NCBI RefSeq assembly: GCF_958979055.1
Contig: NC_084894.1
Span: 129,001-193,000 of the forward strand
Length of the DNA stretch: 64,000 nt
Direction: 5' to 3'
Source of the DNA: Alnus glutinosa
Lineage: Eukaryota > Streptophyta > Magnoliopsida > Fagales > Betulaceae
The notes under the pieces are model-generated. The model searched no databases. It was given only the letters and a program-made list of their open reading frames with translations, and had not been told where the DNA came from. Every line of letters begins with the position of its first letter. The first letter of the stretch is position 1. This document shows positions 1-10,524 of this stretch, one piece after another. The translations under genes and the position numbers were made by a program.

Positions 1-2
1 TG

Positions 3-278
3 GTTGCAAAGTTGATGGGTCTAGAGGCCATGCCAGTGCCGTTGAGTAGCAGAGATGGTAAAGAAAAGTTGAGCTCTATCATAAAGAGGCAGAATCTCAG
101 GAGGAGAGCCGAAAGACACGAAATAGAGAGAAGACTTGCCATGGATATTAACGGTTGTGATGGGACGAAGAGAGGAAGGATGGCTTCCTGTTCAAGGACT
201 GGATACTGTGTTATGAAGCCGGCTGCAGTGGAACCAGCGAGTGTTGCAGCAGTTTGGCCAGCGAGGCGCTTTCTCTAG
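3..278 (+). CDS. TRM/LONGIFOLIA-like protein, 3' end only
   Basis: The frame is open from the left edge and reads VAKLMGLEAMPVP, the short motif that recurs in plant TON1-recruiting-motif (TRM)/LONGIFOLIA proteins (DUF3741-associated VARLMGL motif). These proteins act at cortical microtubules in cell elongation and division-plane control. About 75 residues follow the motif, basic at first (RQNLRRRAERHEIERR), then a stop at 276-278. No DUF4378 domain follows in the same frame, so this is either a short member or a gene whose C-terminus differs. The true start lies outside the window, and the first ATG seen (position 15) is inside the motif. Motif identity is seen directly; the role is family knowledge; membership rests on one motif and is moderate. 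Confidence 0.55.
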   Translation, partial: VAKLMGLEAMPVPLSSRDGKEKLSSIIKRQNLRRRAERHEIERRLAMDINGCDGTKRGRMASCSRTGYCVMKPAAVEPASVAAVWPARRFL

Positions 279-3200
279 ATTCCTGCGACACAATCAAATT
301 GGTACTCATGATCATAGTTACATATATATGCAGAGGAAGATCGAGTTGCATGTACTTAAAATGTACGTCCAACAAATACGTACTGTTGTTTTGCATAGAT
401 ATTGTTCGGATCGAATTGATCGAAGCTATGTCAAATTAATTATTGTAATAATCCCTTTTTACACAATGCATGCTATAACCTTAATTATCTTTAATGCCAA
501 TGTCTCTCTCGCGCGCGCGCTAATTGAAGATGGCTGTTTAATTATATATATAGCCTGACATTGTGATCAGTTTCATATTATCAGTATGTTCACAAGGCCA
601 TTTTTATTTATAGAAGCAGCCAATTAAGCAGGTATTACACGCCATTGATTTCTAGATGATTTATAAAAGATGTTTGTACGTGGTTTAATTTATAAAACGT
701 ACGGAAAGAAGATACAAAAATTTATTTTGGTGGGTTTCGATTTTACTTCCTTAGATGTGCTAGGGTGATTTGGGTTTCCTTTTTTTTGGTTCTATAGCCG
801 GTGGTGTCTTGAGTAGTGATTGTATACATGTTCATTACCCATGCTAATTTCGTGTAGAGTTAGTAGGTTGTATAACTCTATGTCTGAGAGCCATCAGCCA
901 TGTAAACTCTTCTTTGTAGCAGGATCTTGATGAGTCATTTACCGTAAATGCTGGCCCATTATGACATGGACTAGCTCGTGTGGAGAAAATGAATCATGGG
1001 TTGAAGCCCGACTTTGGCTTTCATCCTTCTGTGGCCATGAGCCCAATAAAATTGTCATATGGGTAGGGTCATCTATCCAATAAACATTAAAATTGTGGAT
1101 GGACATCATGTGGGCCCTTTTTAAAAGAAACTTTGGTCCAAAATCATAATTGAGTATAGGTTGGCCTCTGAAATCGTGTAACAGGGATTGAGAGCAAAAA
1201 AAAAAAAATCAGCCCTCAACACATTTAGTTAATTAGTTTCTGTCAGATTTAATTTATGCTTTACTTAGTTTTGATGATTACTAGCAGTTGTGAAATTTTT
1301 AATTGATTGTAGTTGTTTGAAAATACCTATTCACCCTTCTCTATTTGTGTTTAATTGGGTCAATATTGTGCGAATTTTCTCATTCATTACTTTGTACCCA
1401 TAAGTTAAAAGATGTTTCGATTCATTGTTATATATCACCCCAGTATTAAAGAAGAATGCTAGACATCTAAACATTTTTTTTTCTTCAGAATTTGGTTATA
1501 ACCTGATATGTCACAATCTCATAAAATCTATCATATTAAGAAATGTGACACAATCTCATAAGATTGTGACACATTATATTAGAAGCAAATTCTATAAAAA
1601 AACATGTTGGGATGTCAAGCAATTTTTTGTATTTTAAATTAGTTTGTTACACAATTCAGATGCAAGAATTATTCGTACGTAGATAGAATAGTTGACATTC
1701 TGTTCTGGAATTGAATAACAGGAAGAAATCTCCATTTCTCTTGAATTTCAGGATCCTATTCCACCAACAATTAACGACATTTTGACACTAGAAAATGAAT
1801 GAAGAAGGAACAAATGCAAGGAAAAGGAACTCTATTGACTGACTCGGTAGTGTGTGCAAGATGAGTCTGCACATGACCCCTATTTTTGCGATGGCACGGC
1901 AGCCAATACAATGCGGCGTGAAACGATGAGCCAGCCTGCACATCGCACTTAAGGGTGATAGCCTCCACGCCTGCCGCAGACTTGAATAACATTTACTCCC
2001 TACCCACTTCATATTAAAATAATACATACAAGCTAGCTAGCTAGTGGAAAGAAACTTGGCTTCTTTTTTCTTTTTTCTGAGCAAGAAACTTAATTGCCTA
2101 TTTGCTACTTCTAATTAATACAATATTGTGTAGAAGTTATGGCAGTTAAAAGGTTTTATACTATTCAATTCAATTGAGTTGGATTATATAGCATAGTTAG
2201 GTTAGAAAGATGTCACAATTATATGACTAGCTAATCATATATAACAGCATCCCTTTTGTACCTTTTTTTTTTTTTAATCTTCCATGCATGGAAGTATCAT
2301 GACGGTGGTTTGCAGTGGGGTAAGCTTTTCTTCCTTATCCGCTAGCCGACCGAAAGATAATTAGAAGGAAAAAAGTGAAGTTTGTACAAAGCTAGCTTAT
2401 AGGTGATGATAGGCATGTTCAATCATGCTCCTGGTTCTGTTCGTTGAGCTGTAAAGCTTAGGAATTTATACACTTAAATACTGCAACAGCATGAGAATAA
2501 GTACTAGTGAGGGTTATCAGATGGTCACGTACAGCTAAGATTGCTTAATAAAAGAGAAGAAAAAAATATAATTTAATGAAAGGAGTGAAGGAACAGAAAG
2601 AGCAGATTGTCATCATAATGGTTTGACACATGCTAAGCACTTTGATCCAATCCCATAAGATCCTGAATTTGAGGTAGCTAGACAAGTTTCCTGCTTTTTT
2701 GTTTCAACTTAATTTATATGGGATTCTTTTCTCAGTATTGGTATCAAAAGTCAGAGATGGCTTCACAGTGATAAAGGGATGGGGCAATGTAATATATATT
2801 CACAACTACCAAGAAAACTAAGGTAACATAAAGTCAAAGTGAAGCATGCAGTACTCCGCATAACCCCATGTGCCTCCTTGGGGCCATGAGATTCCCGTAT
2901 TCAGATATACGTACAGAAAAAGAAAAAGAAAAGGGTTCATTTACACGCGCGATTGGATGATCAATATATATATATAAGTTCGAATAGGGTACCTCTAACT
3001 TCTGGGCTAATTAAGTAGAGCCCCAAGAAGCAGAGGACATCAGTTTGCATGCTTTCAAATTAAGAAGAAGAGACGTCGATGAATAAAGGAAAGGGAACAA
3101 ATTTCATTTCAACCTGTTCCTCTCGAAAGGAATCTAAGAATAATAGACCAAAAAGACTTCTCCATTTACCTAACTTTCTGATGTCCTCTTGCTGATATCT

Positions 3201-3652
3201 TTGTAGGCAATGTATGCTTTTCAATATATATGGACAATAAGGAGAAAAGCGGATGCCGGCCAGCATCTGTTTTTTGCTAATGCGCGCTAATTAACCATCA
3301 AATTAATGCACTGCAAAATATGTTATATATATATATTGCACAATTAGTAGTACGTAACCAGTACATATATGCAAGTTCCTTGCAACAATGGACCTGCCAC
3401 TAATCCAACAATTAATGGAGGAGGTGAAGGAGTGGGTCTTAATTACTAATTAGGATTTTACAAGGAAAAGAATAATAAACTCACTCTACATCAGATTAAC
3501 ATACAACAATAGTAAGATTCTCCTATATATATATATATACCTTAAAAAACAGGTGGTCGGTCCAATAGTTTATATAGATATGAGTATTGAGTATACACGT
3601 GCGAGCGTAAAAAGAATAAATTACGCATTAGATAAATTTTACAAGCGTAATT

Positions 3653-3880
3653 AAGTAACTCTTATAAAACAATTGAACAAAACCTCATAAGCTTAGATAC
3701 GGTTTTGTTGTTAATTAAATAGTGTGATCAATCTCTCCGGCCCGATCGAGAGAACTCGATCCTTAAATATTTATCAAGTAACTCTTATAAAACAATTGAA
3801 CAAAACCTCATAGCTTAGGTTTTTTTGTTAAATAGTGTGATCTCCCCCCATCGAGAGAACTCCTTAAATATTGATCTCTC
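3653..3880. repeat. tandem duplication, period 123 bp
   Basis: Two head-to-tail units start with AAGTAACTCTTATAAAAC at 3653 and 3776. Both contain CAATTGAACAAAACCTCATA, TTAAATAGTGTGATC and CGAGAGAACTC in the same order. The second unit is shorter through several small deletions. No coding content. Confidence 0.8.
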
Positions 3881-4239
3881 TAACAGTGACATCGAAGCTT
3901 ATGGTTTGGCAAGTCAAGTGATACATGCAACATCCATACGGCAGACTAGACTCGCATACAGTTCTTGATCTGTCTTACCCATGGTAGAGTGGACTCGATC
4001 ATGAGAGCGTGTAATATGCATACACTAACGTAAGTGATGGGCTATTAGCTATGATATATTAATTGCACAATATTTTGTAAAGACTTTCGTTCCAAAGAGA
4101 ATATTATGGACAATATATATGGTGATGGCTCACATGTTTGAGAGAGATTGTTTAATATACACTTGCAAGTATAAAAATGTTAAGCTTTCATATTAAGAAT
4201 ATTGATTACCAATATGATATAATTGGATTCAAACCGATT

Positions 4240-4467
4240 AAATATTGATTAAATGATTAAATTTATCATTTTTTTATCTGCTTAACCTAATTTTGAGATA
4301 AGTGATGATCGATTTTCTATGATATCAGAGCAGAGGTTCGAGTCCAAACTCTATTTCCGTCATAATTTATCTTCCATTTCAATTAAATTAATATTTCTCT
4401 TGTTGGGCTTCATTAAATTTATCATTTCTTATCAATTTAAGTTTTTAGAATAAATGGTTATTTAACC
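4240..4467 (+). mobile_element. TRIM-like LTR element relic
   Basis: A block with ATTAAATTTATCAT and a GATAAGTG-type end (about 4240-4315) is followed by a primer-binding-like GATATCAGAGC (4321-4331) and GGTTCGAGTCC. A diverged second copy of the block (about 4411-4467) closes the unit. Short repeat, tRNA-Met-type PBS and short repeat is the architecture of terminal-repeat retrotransposons in miniature. No coding capacity. A related block lies at 46060-46290. The LTR limits are approximate. Confidence 0.45.
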
Positions 4468-4852
4468 TAAGTTAATAAAATTTCAAGGTTGAATGATACC
4501 TCATTATATTATATTATATTATTGTCTCATTAAAAATAAATAAAAATTTACTTATCAATCTCCCTGATAATGAGGTAGCTAGCTAGAATATTTGATTTCT
4601 AAAACTGAAGGTCAAAACAAAAGCCCACTTGTCTAATGGGAAGGGTTGAGGCAATTTTAAAATATGTATTCATTATTTAATATAGATATATATTATAAAA
4701 TTGATTATTTATTATTAACTCTATGGTTGGTTACTTTAACTGAATATATATGTTTCAGTTAGTTGTTAAGACACTATTCTGTCGCGTTTCTAATTTCAAA
4801 TTTTGGACATTAATCCTATTTTTTTAATCCTCCACTTGCACTGCGTACACAT

Positions 4853-4860
4853 CTATATAA
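4853..4860 (+). promoter_or_regulatory. TATA box of the expansin gene
   Basis: CTATATAA lies about 200 bases upstream of the expansin ATG and about 97 bases before the putative leader intron at 4950. This spacing fits a transcription start near 4885-4895. It is inferred from sequence and position only. Confidence 0.5.
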
Positions 4861-4949
4861 ACAAGTCCATTACTACTCCGATTCTCACAAATGCTCCCCA
4901 GTTTCCTCAGTACTTGATTGTCCTAGCTAGCTGCGTTTAAGCGGCCGCT

Positions 4950-5049
4950 GTAAGCCCTTGTCACCACTATTGCTGAAATTTCAGATGGGTCCGTTCTCTC
5001 ATTTATTTATATATATATATAAATTTTCTTTCTTTCTTTCTTTTCGCAG
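4950..5049 (+). other. putative 5' UTR intron of the expansin gene
   Basis: GCCGCT|GTAAGC gives a donor at 4950 and a pyrimidine-rich tract ending TTTTCGCAG gives an acceptor at 5049, seven bases before the ATG. If spliced, it removes an in-frame upstream ATG (4958) that would otherwise bury the signal peptide. Inference from splice consensus only. Confidence 0.45.
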
Positions 5050-5056
5050 GAGATCG

Positions 5057-5684
5057 ATGGATTTCCTTGGCTATACCATAGTAGGCTTAGTAGCCCTTCT
5101 CACCATGTTGAAGACTGTGAAGGGCTATGGAAGTGGGTGGACAAACGCCCATGCTACTTTCTATGGAGGTAGTGATGCCTCTGGGACAATGGGTAAGTAA
5201 ATAAGAAAAGCATGAACATAAATTTTCACATATATATTATTAATTAGCATTAGAACCTGATCTTTAATTAATTAATGGTCTTAAATAATTTCGGGCGTAC
5301 AGGTGGGGCTTGTGGGTATGGGAATCTTTACAGCCAGGGGTACGGGACAAACACAGCTGCGTTGAGTACTGCTCTTTTCAACAGTGGTTTGAGCTGCGGA
5401 GCCTGTTTTGAGATTCAATGCGTTAATGACAAAACATGGTGCTTACCAGGATCCATCATAGTCACTGCAACTAACTTCTGTCCACCAAACAATGCTCTCC
5501 CTAATAATGCTGGAGGCTGGTGTAATCCTCCCCTGCAACACTTTGATCTTTCTCAGCCTATTTTCCAACGCCTTGCTGGCTACAAGGCAGGAATTGTCCC
5601 TGTTCAGTACAGAAGGTAAGATAGATATATATATATATATCATTTTAGTATATGTAATCAATCCTGTCTGGTCCTACTCAAATT

Positions 5685-5722
<38 letters not shown>

Positions 5723-6054
5723 ATATATATATATATATATATATATGCAGGGTTGCTTGCAAAAAGAGTGGTGGAATCAGGTTCACAATCAACGGGCACT
5801 CTTACTTCAATCTTGTTCTCGTAACCAATGTTGGTGGAGCTGGTGATGTTGTTGCTGTGTCTATTCAAGGCTCTAAAACCGGTTGGCAGGCCATGTCCCG
5901 GAACTGGGGACAGAACTGGCAGAGTAACTCTTACCTTAATGGTCAGACCCTCTCTTTCAAGGTCACAACCAGCGACGGACGGTCTGTGGTCTCCGACAAT
6001 GTGGCTCCTCCCAACTGGTCTTTTGGCCAAACCTACACTGGAGAGCAGTTCTAG
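5057..6054 (+). CDS. EXPA: alpha-expansin (EXPA)
   Basis: Exons 5057-5192, 5303-5615 and 5751-6054 join in phase to give 250 residues, the usual alpha-expansin length. Residues 1-22 form a hydrophobic signal peptide ([17 protein letters not shown]). The mature protein starts near GSGW. The first domain (six-stranded double-psi beta-barrel, GH45-like) shows [17 protein letters not shown], the cysteines of [16 protein letters not shown] and the HFD motif in [10 protein letters not shown]. The C-terminal domain (CBM63-like) has the family core [33 protein letters not shown] and the end [11 protein letters not shown]. Expansins are secreted and loosen cellulose-xyloglucan contacts during acid growth without hydrolysis. 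The ATG at 5057 is chosen because it opens the signal peptide; the upstream in-frame ATG at 4958 would mask it. The exact paralogue cannot be told. Confidence 0.95.
5691..5746. repeat. compound microsatellite (CT)n(AT)n in expansin intron 2
   Basis: About 14 CT units are followed directly by 13 AT units, ending four bases (GCAG) before exon 3. The CT tract can serve as the polypyrimidine tract, with the AT tract between it and the acceptor. Confidence 0.9.
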
Positions 6055-7477
6055 ACCCACCCGGCCAATTCGATCACTATATAAATTAAGCCTAGCTATC
6101 ACCTCTAACTTTAGTGTGACTTTCTTTTCTAATTATACTAGCTAGCTACCATATAAGGTACGTATATTGTGGTGTTCAGTATCGTGGTAAATCATCAAGG
6201 GGGGGCTTTTTTTTTTTGGAACAGCTAGCCCTTATAGGTTTTTGTCTGAGTGACCGAGTTTAAATAACACTCTCTAGCTACCAACGGTTTTAGGTCTGTT
6301 GAGGGTCCATGCAAACTGTAGAAGGCCTCTATATACCTCTAGTAATTAATATATTAATTGTACCGTGTGAGTGTGACTACTGGCCGGGCATCATTTTGGC
6401 TGAGGTGAACAAGGCTTGTCACCCGCCCCAAAGAAGTTGCTTTTGTTTGTCATCTGATTGCTGGTTTAGTACTCTTCAAATGGGTAAAGAAAGAATGAGA
6501 TGTTGCAGAGCAAATTTTTTCTGCTTGAGGCATTGATCGTGGGCGATATTTGAAGGCCTTGTAAACAGCTATAATTGTCGGCTGAAATATGTCCTCGAAT
6601 TAAGTATATCGTATATAGGAAATAAATATTTGGAGTGTGTTTATGGAGTACAGCATGTGTTCTTCTTGTGTGGATGAAAGTACGTACTGTATTTCTTTCA
6701 TGATTTTACTTTGTATTTCTTAACTTCAATATATATCTAAATTAATTATAAAGTATATTTTTTGCCAAGTTGTATGTGGAGGACCATTTGGATTAATTGT
6801 AAGCCAAAAGAGAGGTTTGATTTGTGAAATCAATGTCTCGGTAATGTGGCTTTGAACAATCGAAACTTTCACGCGTTCTTGGAGACCATGCAAATGTGGT
6901 GCCTCCTCAGTCCTCACTTTGGACCTTGTAGGCCTTCAACTCCACCCTTCTGACCGCTAATTCACGTGCCACACTTAAATTTGTACAGGCGCCTCAAGTT
7001 TTGGGCTCTTTAATTGTCTTCATGCCAATCTCGGGACGATGAATTCCCTCCCCCCAATATTCTCGCGGAAAAATGCCATTTCATCATTTTATTTTATGCC
7101 TTTGCTACTATTGACTCGATCCCCCGATTTTCTCGCAGAAAATAATGATAAGAACTAAAATAATTGATGGGAATGCGACTTTCGGTAATAAGAGACGTGC
7201 TAGAGCTTGTAAGAAATTTTGATTTTTTTAGGCTGGTTAGATTCTTTGGGTTATGATATTCCATATGTATATATATATATAATAAGCTAAGAGGTCGTAT
7301 TCTGAAAATTAGCCAAGTTATTTTGGTGATAACAACAAGGGAGGAAATTTTTGAAGAATATATATGAACAAGTTGATTGGTGACAGGATGTTAGAACAAG
7401 AGACAAATGCAAGTTTGGTTAAAACTTAAAAGGACACAAAAATATAAAGATAATGTGTTACAAATCCCTTAAATATA
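6055..7477. other. expansin 3' UTR and intergenic DNA
   Basis: The 3' UTR probably covers the first 200-600 bases. Small ORFs here lack domains. TA microsatellites and poly-T runs occur. Nothing else supported. Confidence 0.6.
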
Positions 7478-7666
7478 GAGTAATGATTCACTACCACTTA
7501 AATATACAACTTTTCACCACCTTATCTATGTGGCAAAGTGGTCCCTCACCTTAATTTATTTTTTAAAAAAAAAAAAAAAAAAACTCAAAAAGTAGTGGGG
7601 GACCACCTTGCCACATAGGCAAGGTGGTGAAAAGTTGTATATCTAGGTGGCATTGAATCATTATTC
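7478..7666. mobile_element. Mutator-type MITE, copy 1 (189 bp)
   Basis: The ends are inverted repeats: GAGTAATGATTCA on the left, and TGAATCATTATTC on the right, which reads GAATAATGATTCA in reverse complement. Pairing continues inward through ACAACTTTTCACCACCTT and the GTGG(C/T)..GTGG blocks around a central poly-A. It is flanked by a perfect 9-bp duplication TTAAATATA (7469-7477 and 7667-7675). A 9-bp target duplication is characteristic of Mutator-like elements. No coding capacity. A second family member is at 43087-43253. Confidence 0.85.
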
Positions 7667-8690
7667 TTAAATATATCTCTCCTCCTCTACTTGTCAACTT
7701 TTTTTTTTTCCACTTATTTCCTTGATCTCCTACTCATTTTTATTTTTATTTTTCTTATTAATCTTTCCCAAATTTTTTATTTAAAACAATATCCTATCAA
7801 GAAATGCATTAATGGAAAATATAAGAAGAAAAAAGCAAGGAAAATATTGTTTTTTTTAAAAAAAAAAAAAAAAAAATTATATGACAAATCAAGGGGAGGT
7901 GAGACGGAGATCAATCGGGTGATTTAAACAAATGACCTCCGTTTCTTAATATATAATTTGTAACTGATTAAGCTATTCTTTGAGATCAACAAGAAAGATA
8001 TTATCAATTATAACCAAAGGACGACGACCTATAATTCGTCAATTGTAAATTTATGGTTAAAGTTGAACGTAGCCGCTGGCCCATTGTACCTGTTAAATTT
8101 TAAAGTGTATTTTTTAGAATTCATATTTTTTTTTTCTTGTTTAGAGTGATGTAGTCATGTAGTGAGAAATTTATGTATTTTTAAATATGGGGGACTCACT
8201 TGCACGTGATGGATGATACATGTCATTTTCTCATTCTTAGCCTTTTCACTCTACCAGGCTACCACTTTCTATCTTGGCCATCTAACCACCACTACCTTTA
8301 TTCAATCCACTTAATCTTTCTATACAATCTTACACATTCCCAATGAACATTATTATTATTTCATAAACAAATTTATTGTTCTTCCTTGGTCACATGAAAT
8401 TCATATTTGTCTTATTAGTTAAGTGTGATAATAACCTAGGCATGCTTCCAAGCCTCTCATTCCACCATATCTCACAAAAACATTCTTCTATCTTCTTCTT
8501 CTTTCTTTCTTTCTTTCTTTTTTTTTTTTTTTTCATTAATGCATTTCTTGATAGGATATTGTTTTAAATACAAAATTTGAGAAAGATTAATAATAATAAA
8601 AAAAAAAAAAATTGAGTAGGAGAAGGAAATAAGTGGAAAAAAAGAAAAGAAAAAGAGTTGACAAATAGAGGAGGAGAGATATATTTGAGA
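7667..8690. mobile_element. foldback element with ~150-bp inverted arms
   Basis: The left arm (about 7667-7814) and right arm (about 8534-8690) are reverse complements. Examples are ATCTCTCCTCCTCTA against TAGAGGAGGAGAGAT, and GAAATGCATTAATG against CATTAATGCATTTC. About 720 AT-rich bases with poly-A and CTTT runs lie between, without a credible ORF. Long terminal inverted repeats suggest a non-autonomous Mutator-like or foldback element. Its left terminus is interrupted by the MITE at 7478-7666, so the outer boundary and its target duplication are not resolved. Confidence 0.65.
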
Positions 8691-8732
8691 TATATTTGGC
8701 CCAACGAGTCCTTTTTATCTCTAATGGACCTA

Positions 8733-8802
8733 GGGTTTCACAACATTTTTGAGAATTTGAGTGTAATGGGTTTCACAACATCTTTGAGAATTTGAGTGTA
8801 AT
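8733..8802. repeat. 35-bp tandem repeat, two units
   Basis: GGGTTTCACAACAT(T/C)TTTGAGAATTTGAGTGTAAT occurs twice head to tail (8733-8767 and 8768-8802) with one mismatch. Confidence 0.9.
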
Positions 8803-9664
8803 GGGTTCGGGCCAAATTTATTGGGCCAGTGTAAGTACTCCATCTTGTAAGTACATACCTAGTACTGACCTGGGCGTAGTTAGGCTTCTTGGCTCATTTC
8901 CGCTGCTGCACCCAATTAGAAAAATTAAGTGAATAGCATCGGATCAATTTCCTCCCCCCCTCCCCCCTCCCTTTTTTGGAACGAAATATCTGAATATTTC
9001 ATTTATCAAAGATCACGAATATAAAGTTCTTACATTACAAAGCACAAAGTTTTGCAAAAGCATAGTCACATGCTATGAGGTTACAAAATCATAGATACAA
9101 ATAACAAAATTCTTACAATAAAGTATTATCTATGACTTTCACTTTCCGCTAATCCATGTACAAAAATAATTAAAGAGCATATCTACTCCGAGCATACTAA
9201 ATCTAAGGCAAGGGTAGCCAAATATTATCCTCGAAAAAATTATTTAAATTAGCCGTGAGAGATAACCCCTCACACCGAACTATCCAAGCTGTGAAAGATC
9301 GATAACCTCTCACACTTAACCAACCTTTATCTCATAGATCGTCCATGATGGCAGATCTAAAGAGAATAAAACTCTTATTCAAAGTAAAAACACAACCAGC
9401 AAACAGTAGCAGTGATCAAGGAGGAGTTTAACGGCACAAAATAGATGTAAATAAATGGATGCATAGTAGAGAGGCCCAAAATTGTTGATATGGTCGAAGA
9501 ACATTTACAAACAAAAAGAAAAAGCTAGAATAGGAGAAGGATGGTAGGAACAGAGAGTAGAAACGGAAAAGGAAAGGAGAAATGAGCAAATCTGCTCCCT
9601 CCTCTTCTTAGATATATTTCTGAATCAATCCCCTTATTTAATAAAGAAGGCAAGCAATTGTTCC
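8803..9664. other. non-coding flank of the copia insertion
   Basis: No gene seen. The stretch from about 8965 (CTTTTTTGGAACGAAATATC) onward looks like the 3' end of an older retroelement in reverse orientation, but I cannot classify it. The copia element at 9665 inserted into it, and the same sequence type seems to resume after 14755. Confidence 0.35.
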
Positions 9665-9818
9665 TGTTAGATTATATTCTTATATATTGTATTGTCTTAT
9701 ATATTGTATTGTCCCACATGGGCTATATTGTGTATATGTCTTTCATGTACTAGCCTATATATATAGGCTTCTCATGTACAGTATTTGTGTGATTCAATAT
9801 ATATCATTTCTCTCAACA
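9665..9818 (+). repeat. 5' LTR (154 bp)
   Basis: Starts TGTTAGATTATATTC and ends TCTCTCAACA. It carries CTTATATATTGTATTGT twice in tandem; the 3' LTR has it once, which explains the whole 17-bp length difference. A TATATATATAGG stretch near 9760 could be the promoter TATA. Confidence 0.95.
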
Positions 9819-9830
9819 TGGTATCAGAGC
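9819..9830 (+). other. primer-binding site, initiator tRNA-Met type
   Basis: TGGTATCAGAGC directly abuts the 5' LTR and is the standard plant copia/gypsy primer-binding site complementary to the 3' end of tRNA-Met. Confidence 0.9.
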
Positions 9831-10385
9831 ATAGGTTCTGAATCACCAATTTATTTAATTTTTTTTTTTCTTCCGGCCTCTTCCCAGCAATTTTCTGGCG
9901 CCGTCGTTGCTTCCGCCGTATCTCATCGCTCTATCTTCCTCGGTTCTCTGTCTTCCAGTCCTTGTTTCGACCTGGTTTATATACCAATCGAAACCTTGGG
10001 AGACCACCGTGCTAGAGCCGTAAAGAACAGCCCAATCAGAGCATCCACGCTCCTCCACGCGCCGCCTGAAGATTCTGCCGCTGCCAGACTCTGCTGCCGC
10101 TCCGCCGCCAGACGATCCAGCCGTTCGATCGCTCCAATTTCAGCACAGATCCATAGATCAGCCGCCTAGCTGCTCAAAGACACCAAGTTTGTCCAAATCC
10201 GACGGTGGACGCGCCGCTAGAAGGTTGCAGCATGCTGGTTCACGCGCCCACGCGCCGCCACACCTCGCGCGTGTCATCCACGCGCCAACCTTCTGCAGTG
10301 ACACGTCAGCCCTAGCGCCACGTCAGCCTAGTGCCATGTTAGCTTACTGCCACATCAGCTACTACCACGTCACGTCAGCATTTCT

Positions 10386-10437
10386 TTGACCGTTGACTTT
10401 GACCGTTGACTGTTGACTTTGATCGTTGAATGTTGAC
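10386..10437 (+). promoter_or_regulatory. cluster of TTGAC (W-box core) motifs in the copia leader
   Basis: Six TTGAC cores occur within 52 bases, built from near-repeats of TGACCGTTGAC. They sit in the untranslated leader before gag. TTGAC(C/T) is the core bound by WRKY factors. Binding here is inference. Confidence 0.5.
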
Positions 10438-10524
10438 CACTGCATCGGCTGACCAGGTGTTTTCTACTTATTTTCTCGTTCTGATTTCATTTTTCTGGTC
10501 TATTTCTGCATTTGGCATCTCCAG

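Larger units (their letters stand above)
279..4849. other. intergenic, AT-rich
   Basis: No ORF here has coding character. The first 200-300 bases are probably the 3' UTR of the TRM-like gene. The rest is AT-rich with short TA and poly-A/T runs. It contains the 123-bp tandem duplication near 3.7 kb and the TRIM-like relic near 4.3 kb, listed separately. The last part is the expansin promoter. Confidence 0.6.

Noticed and set aside
4958-5056. Upstream in-frame ATG for the expansin
   Set aside because: It would put 33 residues before the signal peptide, and the region looks like a short leader intron.
5683-6102. 139-residue minus ORF over expansin exon 3
   Set aside because: Overlaps conserved expansin coding sequence and ends in the CT microsatellite (RERERE).
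9687-10169. 160-residue ORF across the copia 5' LTR and leader
   Set aside because: It starts inside the LTR, runs through the PBS and has no gag similarity; gag begins at 10525.
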